DNA from: Actinomycetales bacterium
GTDB taxonomy: Bacteria; Actinomycetota; Actinomycetes; Actinomycetales; Cellulomonadaceae
Assembly (NCBI GenBank): GCA_012514835.1
Contig: JAAYZM010000472.1
Coordinates: forward strand, 1 to 12,833
Direction of reading: 5' to 3'
DNA length: 12,833 nt
A program made the position numbers and the translations under genes. Positions 7,298 through 12,833 of the stretch are shown here, piece by piece; the stretch's first letter is position 1; each line of letters starts with the position of its first letter. Below the pieces are notes generated by a model. It had not been told where the DNA came from. It did no database searches and saw nothing but the letters and a program-made list of their open reading frames with translations.

Positions 7298-8208
7298 TGG
7301 ACATCGCTCAGTGGTTCGCCGACGGCGCCCGCATCCCGCTCGGCGCGTGGATCAAGGACCTCATCGACTTCCTCACCACGTACGGCGGCTGGTTCTTCGA
7401 CTTCGTCGCCGCGACGTTCCTTGCCGTCTACGACGCCTCGACGTGGCTGTTCACCACCCCGCCCACGTGGGCCGTGATCCTCGTGATCGCCGCGCTCTCG
7501 TTCTGGGCGAAGGGCTGGAAGCTCGCGGTGGGCGCGGCGCTCGGGCTCGTGCTGATCGACCTCGTGGCGCAGTGGGACAACGCGATGCTGACGCTCGCGC
7601 TGACCGTGGTGGCCGTGCTCATCGCGACGACCATCTCGGTCCCGCTCGGCATCTGGGCCGCGCGCTCCCAGACGGTCTCGAACATCGTGCGACCGGTGCT
7701 CGACTTCCTGCAGACCATGCCTGCGTTCGTGTACCTGCTGCCCGCGATCTTCCTGTTCAGCGTGGGCCCCGTGCCCGGCATCGTCGCGACCATCATGTTC
7801 GCGCTCGCGCCCGGGGTGCGGCTCACGGAGCTGGGCATCCGCGGGGTCGACAAGGAGGTGGTCGAGGCGGGTCACGCGTTCGGTGCCACGCCCGGTCGCA
7901 TCCTGCGCCAGATCCAGCTGCCACTCGCGATGCCGTCGATCATGGCGGGCATCAACCAGGTCATCATGCTCTCGCTGTCGATGTCCGTCATCGCCTCGAT
8001 GGTCGGTGCGCCCGGCCTGGGACGCCCGATCGTCCAGGCCCTGAGCTCGGTGAACATCCCGCTCGGCTTCGAGGCAGGGACCGCCGTCGTCGTCATCGCC
8101 ATGATCCTTGACCGCATCACGGGCGGGTTCGGCACCCGCGACCGGTCTCGGCGTCGGACCTCGTTCTCGAAGACGTCCGAGCCTGACGCAGCCCCCGCGG
8201 CTGCCTGA
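7297..8208 (+). CDS. opuAB: Osmoprotectant ABC transporter permease
   Basis: A 303-residue integral membrane protein of the OpuAB/ProW family, the channel for glycine betaine, choline or related solutes. Hydrophobic segments lie near 31-45, 58-70, 76-92, 97-118, 143-175, 213-235 and 257-272. The cytoplasmic EAA loop, which docks on the ATPase, is EAGHAFGATPGRILRQIQLP at 190-209. The region after residue 275 is a hydrophilic tail rich in Arg then Ser/Ala/Pro. The start is set by the TGATG overlap with the ATPase gene and AGGAAGG at 7281-7287, which points to translational coupling. It is one full-length permease, not split. Confidence 0.93.
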   Translation: MDIAQWFADGARIPLGAWIKDLIDFLTTYGGWFFDFVAATFLAVYDASTWLFTTPPTWAVILVIAALSFWAKGWKLAVGAALGLVLIDLVAQWDNAMLTLALTVVAVLIATTISVPLGIWAARSQTVSNIVRPVLDFLQTMPAFVYLLPAIFLFSVGPVPGIVATIMFALAPGVRLTELGIRGVDKEVVEAGHAFGATPGRILRQIQLPLAMPSIMAGINQVIMLSLSMSVIASMVGAPGLGRPIVQALSSVNIPLGFEAGTAVVVIAMILDRITGGFGTRDRSRRRTSFSKTSEPDAAPAAA

Positions 8209-8217
8209 GAACTGACC

Positions 8218-8242
8218 GCTCGCACCAGTCAGCGGTGCGGGC
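8218..8242 (+). promoter_or_regulatory. Intercistronic hairpin between permease and binding-protein genes
   Basis: GCTCGCACC (8218-8226) pairs with GGTGCGGGC (8234-8242) around the loop AGTCAGC, with one wobble pair. It lies in a 99-bp gap before the binding-protein gene. Such hairpins often protect or process mRNA so that the binding protein is made in excess; that role is inferred. Confidence 0.45.
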
Positions 8243-8307
8243 ACACGCGCCCCCTCGTGGGCATCCCCAACAACCGTGAGCCCGCTCGCGGAAGGAAAGG
8301 AAACATC

Positions 8308-9210
8308 ATGAAGAAGCGACACCTGCTCAAGGGGCTCGCGGTGGCCGCCGCCGCGACCCTCGCGCTCGCGAGCTGCGCGAGCGACACCGGGAGCAACGAC
8401 GAGTCTGCCGCCCCCGAAGCCTCGAAGGACATCACGATCGGTGTCTTCAACGGCTGGCCCGAGGGCGAGGCCGTGTCCTACATCTGGAAGCTCGTCCTCG
8501 AGGACAACGGCTACAACGTGGACCTGCAGTACGCGGACGCGGGCCCCGTGTTCACCGGCGTCGCGGCGGGGGACTACGACCTCGCGCTCGACGGCTGGCT
8601 GCCGTTCACGCACAAGGACTACTTCGAGCAGTTCGGTGACGACATCGTCGACCTGGGCTCGTGGAACGACGACGCCAAGCTGACGTTCACCGTCAACGCG
8701 GACGCCCCGATCGACTCGCTCACCGAGCTCGCGGAGAACTCCGAGCTGTTCGGTGACCGCATCATCGGCATCGAGCCGGGGGCCGGGCTCACGAAGGCCA
8801 CGCAGGAGAACGTCATCCCGACGTACGGCCTCGAGGACATGGACTTCGTGACGTCCTCGACGCCCGCGATGCTCGCGGAGCTCAGCTCGAAGATCAGCGC
8901 GGGCGAGAACGTCGTGGTCACGCTGTGGCGCCCGCACTGGGCCTACGACGCGTTCGACATCAAGGACCTCGAGGACCCCGAGCTCACGCTCGGCGAGGCG
9001 GAGTCGATCCACACGTTCACGCGCACGGGCTTCGACACGGAGTTCCCCGAGGTGACGGAGTGGCTCAAGAGCTTCCGGATGGACTCCGAGACGCTCTTCT
9101 CGCTCGAGAACGTCATGTACAACACGGACGAGGACATCTCCGACTACACCGAGATCGTTCGCGCCTGGATGGACGAGAACACCGACTGGGTCGCGGGCCT
9201 CACCTCCTGA
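8308..9210 (+). CDS. opuAC: Osmoprotectant ABC transporter substrate-binding lipoprotein
   Basis: A 300-residue lipoprotein. The signal peptide is MKKRHLLKGL followed by an Ala/Leu core and the lipobox LASC, with C23 as the lipid-attached residue; an acidic linker runs to about residue 40. The mature part matches the OpuAC/ProX-like glycine betaine-binding family: NGWPEGEA (W50), DGWLPF (W97), and WRPHWAYD (W207, H210, W211). These tryptophans are candidates for the aromatic cage that holds the quaternary ammonium group. The strong site GAAGGAAAGG ends seven bases before ATG 8308. It follows the permease after 99 bp containing a hairpin and ends just before a strong terminator-like hairpin. 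Substrate could be glycine betaine, proline betaine or choline; sequence alone does not decide. Confidence 0.93.
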   Translation: MKKRHLLKGLAVAAAATLALASCASDTGSNDESAAPEASKDITIGVFNGWPEGEAVSYIWKLVLEDNGYNVDLQYADAGPVFTGVAAGDYDLALDGWLPFTHKDYFEQFGDDIVDLGSWNDDAKLTFTVNADAPIDSLTELAENSELFGDRIIGIEPGAGLTKATQENVIPTYGLEDMDFVTSSTPAMLAELSSKISAGENVVVTLWRPHWAYDAFDIKDLEDPELTLGEAESIHTFTRTGFDTEFPEVTEWLKSFRMDSETLFSLENVMYNTDEDISDYTEIVRAWMDENTDWVAGLTS

Positions 9211-9229
9211 GCACCCCTTCTGGTCTACG

Positions 9230-9259
9230 GCGGGCCCGGCGCGCGAGCGTCGGGCCCGC
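9230..9259 (+). terminator. Probable terminator of the opu operon
   Basis: GCGGGCCCG (9230-9238) pairs with CGGGCCCGC (9251-9259), and the stem extends inward through one wobble and two GC pairs, about 12 pairs in all. It begins 20 bases after the binding-protein stop. There is no T-tract, as is common for actinobacterial terminators. Confidence 0.65.
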
Positions 9260-9614
9260 GGAGTTCTACCGCGCACTCCTCGGGCTCGAGTACCGGCCGG
9301 GCGACGAGCCACCCCCGGCGGGCGAGCCGGACCCCGCCGGCCAGGACTGGCTCGTGCTGCGCAACCAGGACGGCTCGAACCTCGCGTTCCAGCAGGTCGA
9401 GTCGTTGCCCGTCTCGACGTGGCCCACCGCCGACGTCCCTCAGATGCTCCACCTCGACACCGTGGTGCCGGACGTGGCCGCGCTCGAGCAGGCGCGCGAG
9501 CGGGCTCTCGAGCTCGGGGCGCGTCTGCTGCTCGACCGCTCCCAGGACCCGGACGAGCCGCTCTACGTGTTCGCCGACCCTTCGGGGCACCCGTTCTGCG
9601 TGTTCGTGAACTGA
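9252..9614 (+). pseudogene. VOC/glyoxalase-like gene remnant lacking its start
   Basis: The frame encodes AEFYRALLGLEYRPGDE, then DWLVLRNQDGSNLAFQQV, HLDTVVPDVAALEQ and a final YVFADPSGHPFCVF, the usual layout of an actinobacterial VOC (glyoxalase/bleomycin-resistance fold) protein. Family members start with about 20 residues forming the first beta strand before EFYR; here those are absent. The frame has no ATG, GTG or TTG between the binding-protein stop and this point. The only upstream option is CTG 9207, which overlaps the previous stop and has no ribosome site. The segment that should hold the N-terminus is occupied by the terminator hairpin. I read it as a 5'-truncated remnant. Less likely, it is translated from CTG by coupling. 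Codon use is still normal, so the loss may be recent. Confidence 0.65.
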
Positions 9615-9629
9615 GGATCCGTTGCGCGA

Positions 9630-9650
9630 ATGTCCTCATTCTTGAGACAT
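9630..9650. terminator. Weak hairpin between convergent genes
   Basis: ATGTC (9630-9634) pairs with GACAT (9646-9650), and TCA/TGA continue inside past one bulged C, closing a TTCT loop. It lies in the 48-bp gap between the VOC remnant (plus) and the next minus-strand gene and may end transcription from either side. Confidence 0.35.
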
Positions 9651-9662
9651 CGGGACACGGGC

Positions 9663-10112
9663 TCAGCTGGGGCCGACCAGCTCGTCGGGGGCGAACTCGC
9701 GGACCTCGAGCTCGTTCGTGTGGTGGAGGGGCTCGATCGGGATGCCCGCCTCGCGCGCGGCCGCGACGATGCCGGTGGCCCAGCGCTTGTCCCCGCTGCT
9801 GAGCCCGGCCACGCCGGGGCGCACCAGCAGGAACGCGAACGAGCCGGGCCCCAGCATGTCCACGAAGTGGTTGCACACGTCCATGAGACCCGCCAGCCCT
9901 TCGTCGTCGGGCAGGGCGGGGAGGTCCGCGAGCTGGGTGAGCACGGGGGTCGGTTGGCCGTCCTCGCAGTAGAGGATCCACAGCTCGCGGTCGGTCCACA
10001 CGTGCTGGCGCGTGAACCGGAGCCACGTGCGGAGCACCGCGGAGGGTTCGGCCGCCGCGATCTGGGCGGCGATCGCGTCGATGGACAGGTCGATGTCGTC
10101 AGGTCTCGTCAT
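9663..10112 (-). CDS. Uncharacterised 149-residue protein
   Basis: I do not recognise this protein with certainty. It starts MTRPDDIDLSIDAIAAQIAA, with no signal peptide or membrane segment. The centre is a mixed alpha/beta region (RELWILYCEDGQPTPVL, NHFVDMLGPGSFAFLLVRPG). The end, GLSSGDKRWATGIVAAAREA then GIPIEPLHHTN, has the order seen at the end of RadC/JAB-like domains (a Ser-x-x-Asp element, a helix, then GI and a strand). The metal-binding His-x-His of RadC is missing, so any such relation would be to an inactive form and is only a guess. The ribosome site is weak (GGCGGG). It lies 65 bp after the SPFH gene on the same strand, with a hairpin in the gap. Confidence 0.75.
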   Translation of the reverse strand: MTRPDDIDLSIDAIAAQIAAAEPSAVLRTWLRFTRQHVWTDRELWILYCEDGQPTPVLTQLADLPALPDDEGLAGLMDVCNHFVDMLGPGSFAFLLVRPGVAGLSSGDKRWATGIVAAAREAGIPIEPLHHTNELEVREFAPDELVGPS

Positions 10113-10135
10113 GCCCGCCAGCGTGCCGCCCGGCA

Positions 10136-10164
10136 CCGGGCTGCGGGAGTTATCCACAGCCCGG
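10136..10164 (-). terminator. Hairpin after the SPFH gene, loop holding TTATCCACA
   Basis: CCGGGCTG (10136-10143) and CAGCCCGG (10157-10164) are perfect reverse complements with a 13-base loop. It may terminate or attenuate the SPFH transcript before the next gene. The sequence TTATCCACA (10150-10158), identical to a consensus DnaA box, spans the loop and right arm; it is a single copy. Confidence 0.4.
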
Positions 10165-10177
10165 GCCGGGCGACCGG

Positions 10178-10840
10178 CTAGACGTCGGAGGCCTTGAGGA
10201 CCACCGTGCCGCCACCGGACTCGACGGCCTGCAGCGTGCGCAGCTCGCGCAGACCCGGCGTCGAGTCGAGCAGCCGTGCCGCGTTGGCGAGCGAGCGCAG
10301 TGCCGCCGTCTCCGCGCGCGCCCGCTCGAGCGCCGCGGCACCCTCCTGCCGAGCGATCGCCGCACGCGCGAACACGCCGCGCAGCTCGCCCGGGAAGGAC
10401 AGGTCGCGCAGGTCGACGGCCTCGACGACGACGCCGAGACCCGCCACCGCGCTCGTCACGGCGGCCGTCAGGGGCGCCCCTGACCCGGCCCGCGCGCCGA
10501 GGAGCTCCTCCGCGGTGAGGCCACCGACGAAGGAGCGCACGGCGAGCTGCGTCGCGAGGTGGAGCTGCTCGCGTCCGCCGTCGTCGGCGTCGCTCGACAT
10601 GACCCACGCGAGGGCGTCCTCGACGCGGAAGCGCACGGCGAGGGACGCCTTGACGCCCACGCCGTCGGACGTGAGGAGCTCCTGGCCGGAGACCTTGAGG
10701 AGCGCCGGGCGCAGGTCCACCACGTGCACCGCAGAACCGAGGCGGCGGTAGCGGTGGCGGCCCGGCTCGAGGACGCGCGCCTGGGCGCCGCGCTGGTGCA
10801 GCACCGCGCGCTCGAACGTCTGGACCGTGACCCTAGCCAT
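10178..10840 (-). CDS. SPFH/band-7 domain protein (slipin-like, no membrane segment)
   Basis: A 220-residue protein. Residues about 5-165 form an SPFH domain: an N-terminal strand (VTVQTFERAVLHQRG), the GRHRYRRLG turn, VVDLRPALLKVSGQELLTSDG, and VKASLAVRFRVED. Residues 168-200 are an Ala/Glu/Arg helix typical of the slipin coiled coil, with a short TLQAVESGGGTVVLK end. Slipins and stomatins normally have an N-terminal hydrophobic hairpin; it is missing here, so the protein is probably soluble or bound through partners. SPFH proteins generally scaffold membrane microdomains or proteases. ATG 10840 is supported by GAAGGAG at 10848-10854. The upstream region contains a paired 14-bp inverted repeat. 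Confidence 0.88.
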   Translation of the reverse strand: MARVTVQTFERAVLHQRGAQARVLEPGRHRYRRLGSAVHVVDLRPALLKVSGQELLTSDGVGVKASLAVRFRVEDALAWVMSSDADDGGREQLHLATQLAVRSFVGGLTAEELLGARAGSGAPLTAAVTSAVAGLGVVVEAVDLRDLSFPGELRGVFARAAIARQEGAAALERARAETAALRSLANAARLLDSTPGLRELRTLQAVESGGGTVVLKASDV

Positions 10841-10873
10841 CGCCTTGCTCCTTCGTGTGCTGCTGCTCGCGGA

Positions 10874-10949
10874 CCACCGGCCGGTGCAGGACCGGGAGGC
10901 GGGGCTTCGCGCCGCAGGGCCGCCGGCCCCGTGCGCACCGGCCGGTGGC
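10874..10949. repeat. 14-bp inverted repeat built from the palindrome CACCGGCCGGTG
   Basis: CCACCGGCCGGTGC (10874-10887) and GCACCGGCCGGTGG (10936-10949) are perfect reverse complements. Each contains the perfect 12-bp palindrome CACCGGCCGGTG, so the two are also direct repeats 62 bp apart. A nested CGGGGC/GGCCCCG pairing lies between. They sit about 35 and 95 bases before the SPFH start and could be paired operators or a structured leader. Confidence 0.5.
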
Positions 10950-11126
10950 CGCGGGTGCAGAGTTGAACTGCATGCATCGGCGGGACCGACGCGTTGCCTG
11001 GACAGAGGCCGACCACGGGGACACCGTGACCCAGGGGGTTCCGGGTGCCCGCTGAGCGACCGCCGGTCACCGTAGTGCTGGGCGCACTGGTGCGGCGAGC
11101 TGATTTCGGGCGGGCTCCTCCCCTTC

Positions 11127-11199
11127 TGCGGAACACGGTTGTCGCGTGGTGTTCCGCAAGGGGCACTCTGTGGTCCTGGTGTTCCGCAGCTGGTGGGCG
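11127..11199. repeat. TGCGGAACAC repeat element, left copy
   Basis: A 73-bp element repeated in the same orientation at 12054-12126 with nine mismatches and no gap by hand alignment. It contains TGCGGAACAC (11127-11136), its reverse complement GTGTTCCGCA (11149-11158) forming a 10-bp stem, and a further GTGTTCCGCA at 11179-11188. It starts 35 bp beyond the DUF429 stop codon. Confidence 0.75.
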
Positions 11200-11233
11200 A
11201 GGAGTGTGGGAGCTGAGGGGCTCGAGTCGGCGC

Positions 11234-11974
11234 TCACGGTGTGGCGAGGGTCGCCAGGGGCGCGGTGGGCAGGTGGATCCAGCCTTCGCGTCGAGCCTGC
11301 GCCGCGTCCGGGGCAGGGACGGTGTGTCCGACGGCGGCCGCGCGGGCGATCAGCGCACACACGACGGCGTCGAGGGCGTCGTCGGACGCACAGCACGTCT
11401 GCTCGAACGCCCCGAGCTCGAGCCACGGGGCGCGCTCCTGGAGCCGGTCGACGAGCCCGGCCCGCGCCGTCGTGCCCGCTCCTCGCTTGTAGCCGCGGAA
11501 CGGCAGCCCCCACGTCTGGAGCGCCGCAGCAGGGTAGGCCTCGACCACTCGTGCGCTGCCGTCGCGGGCGCACGGCACACCGCGGCTCTCGAGCGTGGCG
11601 AGGATCGCCGTGAGCCGCAGCGCCGCGTGGGCGATCCGGTCCGCCGAGACGCTCAGCGGCGTCAGGCCCGTGGTGGCGTGCACGTGGAGGTCGGTCGCGC
11701 GCATGGTGAGCGGACGGCGCCACGCGCGCGCGGAGGACGCTGGCGCGACGAGACTCCCATCTCGGTGCGCCACGACGAGGTCCACGAAGGCGTCGGGCCA
11801 GCCGAACGGGCAGTCGATGCCGGTCACGTCCGCCGTGGGGATGGTCGCCAGGATGTCGTCGTCGGATACCCCGAGCCGTAGCTCGGCGACGTGAGCGCCG
11901 CCGTCGTGCCACTCGATCACGGCTACTGCCGTGCGGAGGGCCTCAGCGGCGAGGTCGACCCCGGCGGTGCGCAT
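11234..11974 (-). CDS. DUF429 protein (predicted RNase H-fold nuclease)
   Basis: A 246-residue cytosolic protein. The start MRTAGVDLAAE is the usual DUF429 beginning, so ATG 11974 is preferred over an in-frame ATG at 12049; the ribosome site is weak. Conserved features are GVDLA (D7), VTGIDCPFGWPDAF (D54), SARAWRRPLTMRATD (82-95), RVVEAYPAAAL (E145) and SDDALDAVVCALIAR (D198, D199, D202). The spaced acidic residues fit the RNase H-like fold for which this group (COG2410) is called a predicted nuclease; activity is not shown. It stands alone between two copies of the TGCGGAACAC element, with the alpha-galactosidase upstream and the SPFH gene downstream on the same strand. Confidence 0.9.
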   Translation of the reverse strand: MRTAGVDLAAEALRTAVAVIEWHDGGAHVAELRLGVSDDDILATIPTADVTGIDCPFGWPDAFVDLVVAHRDGSLVAPASSARAWRRPLTMRATDLHVHATTGLTPLSVSADRIAHAALRLTAILATLESRGVPCARDGSARVVEAYPAAALQTWGLPFRGYKRGAGTTARAGLVDRLQERAPWLELGAFEQTCCASDDALDAVVCALIARAAAVGHTVPAPDAAQARREGWIHLPTAPLATLATP

Positions 11975-12051
11975 GCCTCGCACTCTAGGCGCCGGGATCA
12001 GGGGTGCCGCCCCTGGTCGGGCCATTGGTGTTGTCCCTGGCCAAGCCATCG

Positions 12052-12145
12052 CTTGCGGAACACCGTTGTCGCATGGTGTTCCGCAAGTAGCACTTTGGGG
12101 TCGTGGTGTTCCGCAACTGGGGGGCGGTGGGCGTGGTGTTCCGCG
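12052..12145. repeat. TGCGGAACAC repeat element, right copy with extra unit
   Basis: CTTGCGGAACACC (12052-12064) and GGTGTTCCGCAAG (12075-12087) are perfect 13-bp reverse complements with the loop GTTGTCGCAT. A further GGTGTTCCGCAA follows at 12105-12116 and GGTGTTCCGCG at 12135-12145, a unit missing from the left copy. Positions 12054-12126 match 11127-11199. It lies between the alpha-galactosidase stop and the DUF429 start. Confidence 0.75.
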
Positions 12146-12222
12146 ATGGGGTGCGTGGGGGCGGAGCTGGGGATCGTGTGGGCTCGGTGCCCTGGTGAAG
12201 CTCTAACCCTGCACGGTGATTC

Positions 12223-12833
12223 TCAGGGGAGGGCGGTCAGGTGGAGCACCAGGGCGTTCGTGACCGCGAGAGTCGGCAGCGGGACGCCCACGCGGGTGAG
12301 GGTCTCGCCCGTGAGGACTGGCGTCGGAGCTGCGTGGCGTTCCGGGGCCGACGGCGCACCCCCGCCCGCACCCTCGAGCGCTGGGGCCGACGGCGCACCC
12401 CCGCCCGCACCCTCGAGCGCTGGGGCCGACGGCGCACCTTCGGTTGCATGCTCGAGTCCCGTGCCCGACGGCGCACCCTCGAGCGCGTCCCCGACAGCAG
12501 CCGCGAGCCACACCGGGTCAGCGTTCTGGTGCCGCCGCGCGAAGCCCACCTCGGGGCGCAGCCGCACGGCGTAGCGGCGCGCCGGGTCGAGGCCGGGCAG
12601 CCGCATACGCCCGGGCCAGCGGGCCGCCCCCGAGGTGGTGCGCACGAGGGCGAACAGCGCCTCGGAACCGTCCTGCGCCACCACACCGTGGAGCACGAGC
12701 GAAGGATCGTGCAGGTCGGCGCGCACCGTGACGCCGCTGTGCAGCAGCCCGCGCGCCTCGCGGTACAGCCCGGCCCACGCGCGCAGCTGCGCCAGCTCCT
12801 CCGGCGTGCAGCTAGTGAGGTCCCACTCGACGC
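12223..12833 (-). CDS. GH36 alpha-galactosidase, C-terminal part (N-terminus off right edge)
   Basis: The frame is open from the right edge to TGA at 12223, about 203 codons. It begins VEWDLTSCTPEELAQLRAW, then GLYREARGLLHSGVTVRADL, the end of the GH36 catalytic barrel, followed by the C-terminal beta-sandwich (LVLHGVVAQDGSEALFALVR, GRMRLPGLDPARRYAVRL, TLTRVGVPLPTLAVTNALVL). The catalytic aspartates lie outside the window. The enzyme hydrolyses terminal alpha-galactosides such as melibiose and raffinose. Odd feature: an Ala/Gly/Pro-rich insertion made by a 39-bp tandem repeat splits the beta-sandwich, between VWLAAAVG and VLTGETL. No signal for secretion can be judged from this part. Confidence 0.88.
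   Translation of the reverse strand, partial: VEWDLTSCTPEELAQLRAWAGLYREARGLLHSGVTVRADLHDPSLVLHGVVAQDGSEALFALVRTTSGAARWPGRMRLPGLDPARRYAVRLRPEVGFARRHQNADPVWLAAAVGDALEGAPSGTGLEHATEGAPSAPALEGAGGGAPSAPALEGAGGGAPSAPERHAAPTPVLTGETLTRVGVPLPTLAVTNALVLHLTALP
12344..12485. repeat. 39-bp in-frame tandem repeat inside the alpha-galactosidase gene
   Basis: Two perfect 39-bp units (12344-12382 and 12383-12421) begin GGGGCCGACGGCGCACC and end CCCTCGAGCGCT. Two degenerate units follow, each keeping the CCGACGGCGCACC core. On the minus strand each unit encodes 13 residues of the form EGAGGGAPSAPAL, so gain or loss keeps the frame. Confidence 0.85.

Larger units (their letters stand above)
10841..11233. other. 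393-bp spacer upstream of the SPFH gene
   Basis: No convincing gene is present in any frame; the open frames here have no ribosome site and no family resemblance. It holds the 14-bp inverted repeat at 10874-10949, a short hairpin CACGG/CCGTG at 11014-11028, and the left copy of the TGCGGAACAC repeat element at 11127-11199. No clear promoter for the SPFH gene was identified. Confidence 0.5.

Noticed and set aside
6988..10026. 1012-codon open frame on the minus strand
   Set aside because: It is antisense to the whole transporter operon and has low-complexity charged composition.
10150..10158. TTATCCACA as part of a replication origin
   Set aside because: Only one box is seen, with no AT-rich region and no dnaA, dnaN or parAB genes nearby.
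10955..10975. Minus-strand TGCAG-TTCAACT-CTGCA, resembling a tRNA T-arm
   Set aside because: The stem and loop fit a T-arm, but no acceptor stem, D-arm or anticodon arm can be formed at the right distance.
11045..11233. Small open frames across the left TGCGGAACAC element
   Set aside because: No ribosome site, no recognisable protein, and translations such as repeated AWCSA only reflect the DNA repeat.

Overview
This window comes from a very GC-rich actinobacterial chromosome. High GC in third codon positions, frequent GTG starts, purine-rich ribosome sites of the AAGGAG type, and the mix of families (SWIM/DUF6493 pair, secreted HNH nuclease, GH36 alpha-galactosidase) suggest Micrococcales, perhaps near Cellulomonas or its relatives. 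The genus is an inference. No rRNA, tRNA, CRISPR array, transposase or phage gene was seen.

Left part, minus strand (1-3988): a two-gene operon of a DUF6493-type protein (891 aa) followed by a SWIM zinc-finger protein that runs off the left edge inside its zinc motif. A 232-bp divergent spacer holds a 111-bp inverted-repeat structure with a central perfect palindrome and eight GTCAC/GTGAC motifs. Facing away from it on the plus strand is a small protein with two VNG-x-QY repeats and an EF-hand-like loop (4221-4733). It converges with a one-base gap on a membrane-anchored or secreted HNH nuclease (4735-5595, minus).

Middle part, plus strand (5596-9260): a glycine betaine/choline (osmoprotectant) ABC transporter operon. 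It has a long leader with a candidate promoter and hairpins, then an ATPase with tandem CBS domains, a permease, a lipoprotein binding subunit, and a strong hairpin that looks like the operon terminator. A VOC/glyoxalase-like reading frame follows with no usable start codon and no first beta strand, probably a 5'-truncated remnant.

Right part, minus strand (9663-12833): a small uncharacterised protein, an SPFH/band-7 protein without a membrane segment, a DUF429 (RNase H-fold predicted nuclease) protein, and the C-terminal part of a GH36 alpha-galactosidase entering from the right edge. The DUF429 gene is flanked by two direct copies of a 73-bp intergenic element built from the motif TGCGGAACAC and its reverse complement. 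The alpha-galactosidase carries an in-frame 39-bp tandem repeat.

The least explained items are the SWIM/DUF6493 pair with its palindromic control region, the TGCGGAACAC repeat element, and the two look-alike hairpins in the transporter operon.
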